A stretch of 46,908 nt of DNA from Lentisphaerota bacterium (GCA_015061625.1 SUWG01000021.1:1-46908), one strand, 5' to 3'; shown: positions 16,091 to 23,444, numbered from the stretch's first letter. Notes: generated by a model not told the origin, from the sequence alone. Numbers and translations: made by a program.

Positions 16091-16120
16091 AAGCAAAAAC
16101 GCTTTTTGAAAAAACTTGGC

Positions 16121-16161
16121 AAAACTCCCGTCTGATTCGTCTCGGACAGGAGTTTTTTGTT
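16121..16161 (+). terminator. Candidate terminator after tRNA-Thr and repeats
   Basis: AAAACTCC (16121-16128) pairs with GGAGTTTT (16149-16156), followed by a T-rich tract. The right half and downstream sequence (16131-16167) recur exactly at 16395-16431 without the left arm. Confidence 0.6.
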
Positions 16162-16279
16162 TTGTATCTCCGCTTTGCTCTTATTGGCTTATGCCAATAT
16201 CGCAATTCTCACTTGGTTGTCGGTTGCCTTCACTTCACTTTGTTCCGTTCAGGCACTTCGTCGGGCTTCGCCCTCCTCA

Positions 16280-16302
16280 TCGATTCCGATCATTGGCTCC
16301 AT
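16280..16302 (+). repeat. Exact 23-bp copy of the tRNA-Thr 3' end
   Basis: Identical to 15736-15758 (T-arm, acceptor 3' strand, CCA and one further base). It resembles the att repeats left by integration at tRNA genes, but the 521-bp interval holds no integrase. The similarity continues into the following hairpin repeat, so local duplication is an equally good reading. Confidence 0.85.
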
Positions 16303-16394
16303 ACTTTCTTTTCACGGGAAAAGAAAGTATGCAAAGAAAAGCGGAGTGTCGCGGCACTCCGTTGTCGTGCCTTGATCGGTTTATTTTTTACAAA
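16302..16394 (+). repeat. Intergenic hairpin repeat, copy 2
   Basis: A 12-bp inverted repeat TACTTTCTTTTC / GAAAAGAAAGTA with loop ACGG (16302-16329) is followed by the 48-nt TGTCGCG block identical to copy 1. Confidence 0.85.
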
Positions 16395-16440
16395 TCTGAT
16401 TCGTCTCGGACAGGAGTTTTTTGTTTTGTATATTCGCTTT

Positions 16441-16526
16441 GCTTCATTACTTTTCTTTTCACGAGAAAAGAAAGTATGCAAAGAAAAGCGGACTGTCGCG
16501 CCGCTCCGTTGTCGTGCCTTGATCGG
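16441..16526 (+). repeat. Intergenic hairpin repeat, copy 3
   Basis: GCTTCAT (16441-16447) immediately precedes a TACTTTTCTTTTC-ACGA-GAAAAGAAAGTA inverted repeat with a one-base bulge (16448-16476). TGTCGCG (16494-16500), an altered hairpin segment and CTTGATCGG (to 16526) follow. Confidence 0.8.
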
Positions 16527-16659
16527 TCGGGCAGCAGAGCCGCCCTTGACAGGGGGCATTGCCCCATACCCCCCGGAACAAAAATCCATCGACCGGCTAT
16601 CCGTTTGTTACCGTTTACCACCGTTAAATCCGTAAAATTACCCCTAATGTGACAATAAC
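16519..16659 (+). repeat. 141-bp tandem direct repeat, first unit
   Basis: Holds GGGCAGC-AGA-GCCGCCC and GGGGC-ATT-GCCCC hairpins, a CCGGAACAAAAATCC block and a 10-bp periodic run in which CCGTT recurs at about one helical turn. The second unit lies at 16672-16812 after 12 nt. Confidence 0.85.
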
Positions 16660-16671
16660 AGTTGTCGCGGC

Positions 16672-16812
16672 TTGGTCGGTCGGGCGGCAGAGCCGCCCTT
16701 GACAGGGGGCGTTGCCCCATACCCCCCGGAACAAAAATCCACCAACCGGCTATCCGTTGGTTACCGTTTACCACCGTTAAAGCCGGAAAATTCCCCCAAA
16801 TATGACAATAAC
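16672..16812 (+). repeat. 141-bp tandem direct repeat, second unit
   Basis: Same length as and highly similar to 16519-16659, with a perfect GGGCGGC-AGA-GCCGCCC stem and loop GTT in place of ATT in the next hairpin. The 15.76-16.86 kb interval contains no credible gene. Confidence 0.85.
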
Positions 16813-16868
16813 TATGGATTATTCTCCCCTTGATCTCCGTTAATAACAATTTTTTTTTGAAAAAACAC

Positions 16869-16897
16869 TTGTATTTTCAGTTTATTAGGAGTATTTT
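16869..16897 (+). promoter_or_regulatory. Candidate promoter of the marR-yceD-xerD run
   Basis: TTGTAT (16869-16874), 17 nt, TATTTT (16892-16897), about 45 nt upstream of the regulator's start. Both boxes are imperfect. Confidence 0.4.
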
Positions 16898-16942
16898 ATT
16901 ATTAAGGATATAAGCAACTGTAAAAAAATGGAGAAAAACGGC

Positions 16943-17416
16943 ATGGATGACCGGGTTATCGAATTACGCCGCAATATGCGCCGTACCGAAATGAGAATCA
17001 AAGAATTTTGCGCCAGACAAGTACCTACCGAAATCTTTCACTACACCTTGAGCCAGATGCGGGCGATCGACACCCTCTATGCCCTGACCCGCGATTCCGG
17101 CAACGGCATCCACCTCAAGGAACTCGCTGAAAGCCTCGCCATCACTCCGGCGGCTGCCAGCGAAATGGTCGATACCCTCGTGCGTAAAGGTGCGATCATC
17201 CGCAAAAGCGATCCCGCCGACCGCCGGGCCGTAAGACTTCACGTCGGCAATACTTTACAGGAAAGATTCGAATCATGCGAAAAACAACTCAATACGCTGA
17301 CCGGAAATTTCCTCGACACCCTTACTGAAAACGAAAAACAACTCTTTATCGATGTCGTTGCCAAATTCGCCGAATTCACTTCCGACCCGGAAAACTTCCC
17401 GGAGGCTGTCAAGTGA
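16943..17416 (+). CDS. MarR-family transcriptional regulator
   Basis: A 157-aa protein from ATG 16943, preferred to ATG 16928 because GGAG lies 9 nt upstream of it. The winged helix-turn-helix is clear: HLKELAESLAITPAAASEMVDTLVRKG (described here by position, residues about 60-85) and the wing DPADRRAVRLHV. MarR proteins bind as dimers and usually respond to small phenolic or oxidant ligands. Helices before and after the DNA-binding part provide dimerisation. The stop overlaps the GTG start of the next gene. The ligand and targets cannot be told from the sequence. Confidence 0.85.
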   Translation: MDDRVIELRRNMRRTEMRIKEFCARQVPTEIFHYTLSQMRAIDTLYALTRDSGNGIHLKELAESLAITPAAASEMVDTLVRKGAIIRKSDPADRRAVRLHVGNTLQERFESCEKQLNTLTGNFLDTLTENEKQLFIDVVAKFAEFTSDPENFPEAVK

Positions 17417-17886
17417 TCACCTTTTCTGTTTCTGCTCTGGAAAAGGCTCCGGTCAAAAAATCGGGTATCCTGCCGGAAAATTTCCTCGATCTTGCCCCGC
17501 AGGATCAATTTTCTGCCGCCGGTGAGGGCAATTACGACCTCACTGCCTCGCTGGTTTCCGGCGGAATGCTCCTTTCCGGCGGTGCCGACATCCCGGTTGC
17601 CGCCACTTGCGGACGTTGTCTGAAAAATCTGCAATTCACCCTCAAAGAAAGTGATCTGCACATCTTTTTTGAATTGGCCGACGGTCAGGAAACCGTGGAA
17701 ATCGATGAAGATTTGCGTGCTGAATTGCTCTTGAATCTGCCGATGAATCCGCTCTGTTCTGCTGATTGTCAGGGCCTTTGTCCGGAGTGCGGCTGCGATC
17801 TCAATGTGGAAAAATGCTCCTGTCAGGTCATTTGCGCCGCTGACAAAGTTTCCCCCTGGAGCGCACTGGACGATCTGAAACTGTAA
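17413..17886 (+). CDS. YceD/DUF177 family protein, rRNA accumulation factor-like
   Basis: A 157-aa protein starting at GTG 17413, which overlaps the MarR stop as GTGA and has GGAGG 7 nt upstream. The family features are CGRCL near the middle and the C-terminal LCSADCQGLCPECGCDLN cluster followed by CSC, a likely metal site. DUF177 proteins are linked to 23S rRNA accumulation and are normally followed by rpmF (L32). Here a tyrosine recombinase follows 2 nt later, so the usual partner is missing. Family membership is clear; the exact role is inferred. Confidence 0.8.
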   Translation: MITFSVSALEKAPVKKSGILPENFLDLAPQDQFSAAGEGNYDLTASLVSGGMLLSGGADIPVAATCGRCLKNLQFTLKESDLHIFFELADGQETVEIDEDLRAELLLNLPMNPLCSADCQGLCPECGCDLNVEKCSCQVICAADKVSPWSALDDLKL

Positions 17887-17888
17887 AC

Positions 17889-18782
17889 ATGGATACTTAT
17901 ATCCGCTACTTCATCCAGCATCTCACCATTGAGCGGGGTTTGAGCAAAAATACGGTCAAAGCCTACGCCGGAGACATCTCTGCCCTCGCCGATTTTTTGC
18001 AGGATAACCATATCGATTCATGGCGCACTCCCGACCGGGATACTTTATTGGATTTCCTCGATTTTCTGCGTGACAACGGCATGGAAACTTCATCCATCGC
18101 CCGCCATCTGACGGCGATAAAGATGTTCTACCGTTATCTCGCCGCAGAAAATCTGGTCGATCAGGATCCTACAACCCTGATGGATTCACCCAAATTGTGG
18201 CGGATACTGCCCGACTACCTTTCGCTGGATGAGGTCGAAGCCCTCCTGAATATTTTTCCGGTCAATGGCGATGCACTGACCTTGCGCAACCGCACGATCA
18301 TCCATCTGCTCTACGCCAGCGGATTGCGCGTTTCAGAATTGACCGCTTTGAAACTTGCCGATATCGATTTTGAAAATTCCATCATCCGGGTCAAAGGCAA
18401 AGGTTCCAAAGAACGCATCGTGCCGGTGGCGCAGAAAGTATTGAAATTGATCCGTAAATATGCAACCACCGCCAGAGAAGAATTGACCGCGCTGATTCCG
18501 CTGGTTCCATATTTATTCGTCTCCCGCAACGCCCGCAAACTTGACCGGGAACGCATCTGGGGCATCATCAAAGAAGCCGCATTTCAGGCGGGGATCGCCA
18601 AAAATATCTATCCGCACACTCTGCGCCACAGTTTCGCCAGTCATCTGCTGGCCAACGGTGCCGATCTGCGGGCGATCCAGGAGATGCTCGGTCATGCCGA
18701 CATTGCCACCACCGAGGTCTACACTCATGTTGACCGCAGTAAACTGACGGCGATCCATCAGAAATTCCATCCCAGAGGTTGA
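17889..18782 (+). CDS. xerD: Tyrosine recombinase, XerC/XerD family
   Basis: A 297-aa protein with an N-terminal SAM-like DNA-binding domain (ERGLSKNTVKAYAGDI) and a catalytic domain with the complete set R147 (ASGLRVSEL), K169 (VKGKGSKER), H243 and R246 (HTLRHSF), H269 (LGHAD) and nucleophile Y278 (VYTHV). Length and the absence of extra domains match the housekeeping recombinases that resolve chromosome dimers at dif, rather than phage or integron integrases. Start at ATG 17889, 2 nt after the DUF177 stop. XerC and XerD cannot be separated with certainty here. Confidence 0.88.
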   Translation: MDTYIRYFIQHLTIERGLSKNTVKAYAGDISALADFLQDNHIDSWRTPDRDTLLDFLDFLRDNGMETSSIARHLTAIKMFYRYLAAENLVDQDPTTLMDSPKLWRILPDYLSLDEVEALLNIFPVNGDALTLRNRTIIHLLYASGLRVSELTALKLADIDFENSIIRVKGKGSKERIVPVAQKVLKLIRKYATTAREELTALIPLVPYLFVSRNARKLDRERIWGIIKEAAFQAGIAKNIYPHTLRHSFASHLLANGADLRAIQEMLGHADIATTEVYTHVDRSKLTAIHQKFHPRG

Positions 18783-18784
18783 AT

Positions 18785-20332
18785 ATGGCATATTTATTGA
18801 AAGATCTGCTGCTCAATGCCGCCAAACTGCCGCCGGATTGGTCGGCAAATCCGGCGGCGATCGCCGCTGAAGCATTGCATCTGGCCCCGGAAAAGATTTC
18901 CGGATGTGAGATCCTTTCCGCTTCGATCGACTCGCGCAAAGGCAATCCCAAAGTGCTGTTGTCATTGAGAGTTGACAGTTCATTCCTGCCGCCAACCGCT
19001 CCGGAAGAATTTGCCGCATTCACCCCCGTCGCTCCGGAAATACCGGAAAAAACCACACTGACTGCCCCGCTGATCGTCGGCACCGGCCCGGCGGGTATCT
19101 TTGCCGCACTCGTACTGGCCCGGGCCGGATGCGCCCCGGTGATAATCGACCGTGGTTCTCCGGTGGATGAAAGGGTAAAAAATTATCAGACATTTCTCCA
19201 TACCCGGCAGCTTGATCCGGAAAGCAATCTGCTCATCGGTGAAGGCGGCGCCGGAACCTTTTCCGACGGCAAACTCTACACCGGCACCAAAGATTTCCGG
19301 GCTTCATGGGTGAAAAAGATTTTGGTGGAGTGCGGCGCACCGCAGGAGATACTCTGGCAGAAACGGGCGCATATCGGTTCGGATTTTCTGGCTCTGACCG
19401 CCAAAAATCTGCGGAAAAAGATCGAATCGCTCGGCGGCAGATTTATTTTCAACACCGAAATAACCGGATTGGTCATCAAAAATGGAGTCTGCTCCGGGGT
19501 AAAATGCGCTTCCGGTGAAGTTCTGACTGCCCCCAAAGTTCTGCTTGCTCCCGGTCTGGGCGGCAGAAAACTGATCCGCAACATCCTCGGTCAGGTGCAA
19601 TGGATGCTCAAACCGTTTCAAATCGGCTGCCGGATCGAACACCCGCAGAAAATCGTCGATCTTGCCATGTACCACATTCCCCGCCCGGCGGCTCTCGGCG
19701 CGGCGGAGTATCATCTGGTTTCCCGCAAATACCCCCGGCACTCTGCCTCATTTTGTATGTGTCCGGGCGGCGAAGTAGTCAATGCCACCGCATGGGAAAA
19801 TCGTTCCATATCCAACGGGATGAGTTGTTTTGCCCGCAATACGGAATTTGCCAACAGTTGCCTGATTTCGACCTTTTCCCCGGATGAATACGGCTCTTTG
19901 GATAATGTGGATGCCCTTATGGAAAAAATCGAAACGCAAACCTTTGCCGCCGGTGGCGGTGATTACTCCCTGCCGGCACAGGATGCTTCCGCCTTTTTGC
20001 GTAAAGAAAGCGGTTTGAAAAACCGCCGGACTTCGGCACAGATCGGGATCATCCCCGGCAGAATAGATCAACTCGTGCCAAATGAGTTATTCAATGCGTT
20101 AAGTTCTGCAGTAAAAGACCTCGACCGCCACATACCCGGCTTTCTCCGGCAGGGCAAATTCATCGGCGTTGAAAGTTGCGTTTCATCCCCCGTAAGGATC
20201 GTGCGTGACCGGGAAACTTTGCGCACTTCCATCGCCGATCTCTACTGCGCCGGTGAAGGATGCGGTCTGGCCGGCGGCATCGTTTCCGCCGCCTGTGACG
20301 GTATCGCCTGCGCCCTGAAAATGATGGAATAA
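18785..20332 (+). CDS. FAD-dependent dehydrogenase-like protein (COG2509 type)
   Basis: A 515-aa flavoprotein. ATG 18785 is 6 nt after AGAGG; the TTG at 18779 has no such site. An N-terminal domain of about 95 residues precedes the Rossmann loop LIVGTGPAGIFAALVLARAG, then the GEGGAGTFSDGKLYTG segment typical of this family, and a C-terminal FAD contact (AGEGCGLAGGIVSAA). The family is widespread but its substrate is not established. It follows xerD by 2 nt and ends the plus-strand run, facing the symporter gene across a repeat-containing gap. No membrane segment is seen. Confidence 0.85.
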   Translation: MAYLLKDLLLNAAKLPPDWSANPAAIAAEALHLAPEKISGCEILSASIDSRKGNPKVLLSLRVDSSFLPPTAPEEFAAFTPVAPEIPEKTTLTAPLIVGTGPAGIFAALVLARAGCAPVIIDRGSPVDERVKNYQTFLHTRQLDPESNLLIGEGGAGTFSDGKLYTGTKDFRASWVKKILVECGAPQEILWQKRAHIGSDFLALTAKNLRKKIESLGGRFIFNTEITGLVIKNGVCSGVKCASGEVLTAPKVLLAPGLGGRKLIRNILGQVQWMLKPFQIGCRIEHPQKIVDLAMYHIPRPAALGAAEYHLVSRKYPRHSASFCMCPGGEVVNATAWENRSISNGMSCFARNTEFANSCLISTFSPDEYGSLDNVDALMEKIETQTFAAGGGDYSLPAQDASAFLRKESGLKNRRTSAQIGIIPGRIDQLVPNELFNALSSAVKDLDRHIPGFLRQGKFIGVESCVSSPVRIVRDRETLRTSIADLYCAGEGCGLAGGIVSAACDGIACALKMME

Positions 20333-20378
20333 TCCGGCAATACTCCAACCCCCTTCCGGAATACACCCCTGACGGAAA

Positions 20379-20577
20379 CCGGTGGCAGATTTTTTTCTTC
20401 CGTCAACCACACCGGCACCAATCTGACCGGTGGATGCAGTGCAAGGCAGGGAAAGCAGTCAAATCAAGGTAACGGTGAAGGAGTGTACTATGTACTCAAC
20501 TGAACCGTTATCCGCCGATTTGGCAAGAAAAAAGCCCGCAATGCGCCACAGCCCCCGCACCCGGTGGCAGATTTTTT
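20379..20577 (+). repeat. Structured repeat family copy C inside a 17-bp direct repeat
   Basis: CCGGTGGCAGATTTTTT occurs at 20379-20395 and 20561-20577. Between them, 20436-20545 is a third copy of the nested hairpin repeat: GTCAAATC with GATTTGGC, then TAACGGT with ACCGTTA, then an inner GTAC-TAT-GTAC hairpin. This fills the gap between two convergent genes. Confidence 0.7.
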
Positions 20578-22216
20578 ATTTTTTATCGGAAAAACATTTG
20601 CCCAAATGCGCTTCATCCGGCGGCGCAGTCAGCAAACTTACCACGATCAGCGTGACTGCCGACAGCGGCAACGCATAAACAAACGGATCAACAAAGGGCC
20701 ACGGATGAGTCGAAATCAATTCCGTTTTCCCGAAAAGTTTTTCACAAATCCCCAACATCGCCGATTCCTTGCGGTGCAGAAAAAGCAATCCGAATGCCGA
20801 TACCCCGGCTCCAACCGCGATCGCCGCCCAGACTCCGATCCGGGTCGCCCGTTTCCAATAAAGAGCCGCCACATAGACCGGCAGAAATGCCGCCGCACAC
20901 ACGCCGAAAAAGATCGCCGTGCCGCGCGCCACGATACCGGGCGGCAAGATCATCGCAAAAATCAAACTCAAAATAATGCCGATACCGACCCCCGCACGGG
21001 TGACTGCCGGTGTCTCATAAGACTTTTTCAACTCTCCGCAAATGTCATGACCGATCGAACTGCCGCTGACATGGAACAAACTTGACAACGTGGACATCGC
21101 CGCCGAAAGCATCGTCAGCGCAAAAATATAAAGTACCATCGGCGGCAACGCTTCACGGATGAATATGGGAATGATCAAATCCGGATTGCCACCGGCAACC
21201 TCGATCGCCAACTGCGACTGACCTTCCGCCAAACCCTTATCCGTGTAAAAGAAAAATACATTGCTCAATGCGCCGATCATATATGCCGCTCCGGCTGTGC
21301 AGAGAATGAAAAATGATCCGACCATCACCGCCCGGTTGAGTTCCCGGTCACTTTTGACCGTCATGAAACGCACCGCCAACTGCGGTTGAGCCAAAGCCCC
21401 GATACCGACACCGAGCATCAGACTGGAAACCAGTGTCCACCACCATACCGTATTGAATTCCGGCATGACCGTCCACCCCCGGTGACCGAGTTTATACTCC
21501 ACCGGCAAACGCTCCTCTACCAGATATGCCATATCGGTCAACGTCTGATGCGCCTCAATTACTCCGCCGAGTTTCACATAGCAGAGAATAAGCAGCGTAA
21601 GCATACCGCCAACCATGATGCTGCCGATCAGAGCATCGACATACATCACCCCTTTCAAACCGCCGAATATGACGTAGACCGCCACCACTGCGGCAAAAAT
21701 CAGCAGCACCGGAATATAGGGCAACCCCATGACCTCCTGCAGAAATCTTGCTCCGCTGATCAGCACCACACTGGAATAAAGCGGCAGAAAACAGAAGATG
21801 ACCGCCGCAATAAAAATTTTCATCTTTTCACTCTGAAACCGGCGGCCGATGAATTCCGGAAAGGTCTTGGCATCCAGTGCCACACCGATACTGCGGGTGC
21901 GGCGGCCGAACCAGATGAATGCCACAATAATACCGAAAGCGATATTCATAAAAACCAGCCACATCAGCCCCATGCCGAATTCTCCGGCAATACCGCCGAA
22001 ACCAACCAGTGCCGACGTGCTGATAAAAGCCGCTCCGTAACTCATCGCCATCACAAAAGGATTGACCGATCTGCCGGCTAAAAGATAGTCACTGCTGTTG
22101 CGGGTCTTGCGGTAACCGCGGAAACCGAGATAGCTGATCATTGCCACATAAAGCAGTAGCAACGCCCCCATCGCCAAAGTATTGACCGATTCTCCGATCG
22201 CACCGAAAACACTCAT
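20576..22216 (-). CDS. Sodium:solute symporter (SSS family)
   Basis: A 546-aa integral membrane protein with about 13 hydrophobic segments. Family marks include the N-terminal SSDYLLAGRSVNPF, the SYGAAFISTSALVGFGG helix, and ALTMLSAAMSTLSSLFHVS near residue 370, which contributes to the Na+ site. SSS carriers import sugars, amino acids, carboxylates or vitamins with sodium; the substrate is not readable here. Its ATG overlaps the stop of a 38-aa membrane peptide gene, so the two are translationally coupled. The 3' end runs into the direct repeat at 20561-20577. Confidence 0.88.
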   Translation of the reverse strand: MSVFGAIGESVNTLAMGALLLLYVAMISYLGFRGYRKTRNSSDYLLAGRSVNPFVMAMSYGAAFISTSALVGFGGIAGEFGMGLMWLVFMNIAFGIIVAFIWFGRRTRSIGVALDAKTFPEFIGRRFQSEKMKIFIAAVIFCFLPLYSSVVLISGARFLQEVMGLPYIPVLLIFAAVVAVYVIFGGLKGVMYVDALIGSIMVGGMLTLLILCYVKLGGVIEAHQTLTDMAYLVEERLPVEYKLGHRGWTVMPEFNTVWWWTLVSSLMLGVGIGALAQPQLAVRFMTVKSDRELNRAVMVGSFFILCTAGAAYMIGALSNVFFFYTDKGLAEGQSQLAIEVAGGNPDLIIPIFIREALPPMVLYIFALTMLSAAMSTLSSLFHVSGSSIGHDICGELKKSYETPAVTRAGVGIGIILSLIFAMILPPGIVARGTAIFFGVCAAAFLPVYVAALYWKRATRIGVWAAIAVGAGVSAFGLLFLHRKESAMLGICEKLFGKTELISTHPWPFVDPFVYALPLSAVTLIVVSLLTAPPDEAHLGKCFSDKK

Positions 22217-22329
22217 TTGTCATCCCCGCCTTTATTCCACCGCAATGCACCGTAAACCACCCCGAAAAGCGATGCGGCAACACTGCCCATCACCGCTCCG
22301 GCAATGTAGATATCTCCAAATCCCAACAT
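22213..22329 (-). CDS. Symporter small accessory protein (38 aa)
   Basis: A short gene whose TGA overlaps the ATG of the SSS transporter (ATGA). It reads MLGFGDIYIAGAVMGSVAAS and continues LFGVVYGALRWNKGGDDK: one membrane helix followed by a short charged tail with the WNKG motif. Tiny single-helix proteins of this form are encoded just upstream of SSS carriers in many anaerobes and are thought to act with them. ATG 22329 is preceded by a GGGGG ribosome site. Length, motif and coupling support a real gene. Confidence 0.8.
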   Translation of the reverse strand: MLGFGDIYIAGAVMGSVAASLFGVVYGALRWNKGGDDK

Positions 22330-22345
22330 AACAGCCCCCGTAAAT

Positions 22346-22393
22346 TGCAAAAAAATAAAAAAAACGGACGGAGTTTTTTGAACTCTGTCCGTT
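22346..22393 (-). terminator. Terminator of rpmB
   Basis: On the minus strand AACGGAC (22387-22393) pairs with GTCCGTT (22363-22369), extended by AACTC/GAGTT after one mismatch and followed by a long T-rich run. It lies 28 nt after the rpmB stop. Confidence 0.85.
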
Positions 22394-22420
22394 ACTTTCT
22401 AAATCCTCAACTCCGCCGGA

Positions 22421-22648
22421 TTACGCTTTGACGTAGTTTCCGGTACGGATACAAGCGGTACACATTTTGACCGTTTTGACGGTGCCGCCTTCATTGACTT
22501 TGACATTCTGCAAATTGACTTCGAATTTGCGTTTGACGTTTTTCACAACGTGCATACCGATACCACCGGCTTTGATCGCCAAACCTTTACGGGTGATACA
22601 GCCGCCGTTGCCTTTGGTTTTGCCGCAGATGGCGCAGACTTTACTCAT
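22421..22648 (-). CDS. rpmB: 50S ribosomal protein L28 (bL28)
   Basis: A 75-aa basic protein. It keeps both cysteine pairs of the zinc-binding form (CAICG near the N-terminus, CTAC near residue 64) and the ITRKGLAIKAGGIG and KRKFEVNLQNV segments of bL28. ATG 22648 follows GAGGTAGGG. It lies just downstream of tRNA-Lys on the same strand with no clear promoter between them, so the two may share a transcript. Confidence 0.93.
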   Translation of the reverse strand: MSKVCAICGKTKGNGGCITRKGLAIKAGGIGMHVVKNVKRKFEVNLQNVKVNEGGTVKTVKMCTACIRTGNYVKA

Positions 22649-22691
22649 GACCCTACCTCATTATAGTTAATACAAATATACAGACAAAAAA

Positions 22692-22767
22692 TGGTGAGTT
22701 GGCCGGGACTCGAACCCGGGACCACCGCCTTAAAAGGGCGATGCTCTACCGACTGAGCTACCAACCC
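22692..22767 (-). tRNA. tRNA-Lys (anticodon TTT)
   Basis: On the minus strand: acceptor GGGTTGG with CCAACTC (one G-T pair), D-arm GCTCAGTCGGTAGAGC, anticodon stem CGCCC/GGCGG around TTTTAAG, T-arm CCGGGTTCGAGTCCCGG, discriminator A and encoded CCA (22692-22694). Confidence 0.97.
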
Positions 22768-22808
22768 ACCTTGGGTGCATCCGAAGTGTTATCGGATAAC
22801 AGTCATAT

Positions 22809-22837
22809 AAAATAACCGCTGTTTACTGAAATTGCAA
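22809..22837 (-). promoter_or_regulatory. Candidate tRNA-Lys promoter
   Basis: On the minus strand TTGCAA (22832-22837), 17 nt, TATTTT (22809-22814). A GTTATC-C-GATAAC hairpin lies between the predicted start and the tRNA. Confidence 0.5.
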
Positions 22838-22857
22838 GTCGAGTTTTGAAAAAATCT

Positions 22858-23373
22858 TCATTTTTTTGCAGATTTTCTCTCCTGAAGCTCATTTTGCAGT
22901 TCTTCATCGGCAGCCAACACCTGATTTTTCTGCTTTTCACGGAAGTTTTTCAGCTTGGCAGCCAGAGCCGCATCGGCAGTTGCCAGAATACTCACCGCAT
23001 AAAGTGCGGCATTTTTCGCCCCTGCTTTGCCGCAAGTAACCGCCGCCACCGGAATACCCGGAGGCATCTGCACCGTCGCCAGAAGTGAATCCACCGCCTT
23101 GAATGGCTCGGAAGCCATCGGGATACCGATCACCGGCAACGTGGTGTGAGCCGCAACCACTCCGCCCAGATGGGCAGCCATACCGGCGGCACAGATGATC
23201 ACTTTGCAACCATTCTTTTCCGCATTGGCGGCAAATTCTGCGGCCTCATGCGGCGTGCGGTGGGCGGACATGATCCGGGCGGTAAACGGCACATCGAATT
23301 CATCCAGTACATCAAAGGCATTGCGCACGATCTCCAGATCGCTCTTGCTGCCCATCATAATTGCGACACTCAT
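22858..23373 (-). CDS. purE: N5-carboxyaminoimidazole ribonucleotide mutase (class I PurE)
   Basis: A 171-aa enzyme of purine synthesis that converts N5-CAIR to CAIR. It has GSKSD (substrate phosphate site), SAHRTP and AGMAAHLGG, the last typical of class I enzymes that work with PurK. ATG 23373 was taken because AGAGG lies about 6 nt upstream; the in-frame GTG at 23379 is weaker. A Lys/Glu-rich tail follows the core. No other pur gene is adjacent. Confidence 0.93.
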   Translation of the reverse strand: MSVAIMMGSKSDLEIVRNAFDVLDEFDVPFTARIMSAHRTPHEAAEFAANAEKNGCKVIICAAGMAAHLGGVVAAHTTLPVIGIPMASEPFKAVDSLLATVQMPPGIPVAAVTCGKAGAKNAALYAVSILATADAALAAKLKNFREKQKNQVLAADEELQNELQERKSAKK

Positions 23374-23415
23374 ATTCACCTCTTCATTATTTCTGTATTT
23401 TAAGGTATTACAATA

Positions 23416-23444
23416 AATATAATCCCGGAGGCCGCTTTTGTCAA
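23416..23444 (-). promoter_or_regulatory. Candidate purE promoter
   Basis: On the minus strand TTGACA (23439-23444), exactly 17 nt, TATATT (23416-23421). The -35 box overlaps the stop codon of the upstream Nudix gene. Confidence 0.75.

Noticed and set aside
15736..16302. Complete integrative element at tRNA-Thr
   Set aside because: Only about 0.5 kb lies between the repeats, with no integrase. The tyrosine recombinase at 17889 lies outside and has the form of a housekeeping XerC/XerD.
16280..16302. Second tRNA-Thr gene
   Set aside because: Only the 3' 22 bases of the tRNA are present; no D-arm or anticodon arm precedes them.
15719..16849. Several 60-180-codon frames in the region after tRNA-Thr
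   Set aside because: They read through tRNA copies, terminators and inverted repeats, give similar repetitive peptides on both strands, and lack ribosome sites.
15850..20545. Integron attC sites
   Set aside because: The structured repeats have attC-like size and folding, but the core-site sequences expected for attC were not found and no cassette genes or IntI are present.
20430..21085. Plus-strand frames over the convergent gap and the symporter 3' end
   Set aside because: They consist of repeat copy C and antisense of the symporter; composition is Arg/Pro-rich shadow type.
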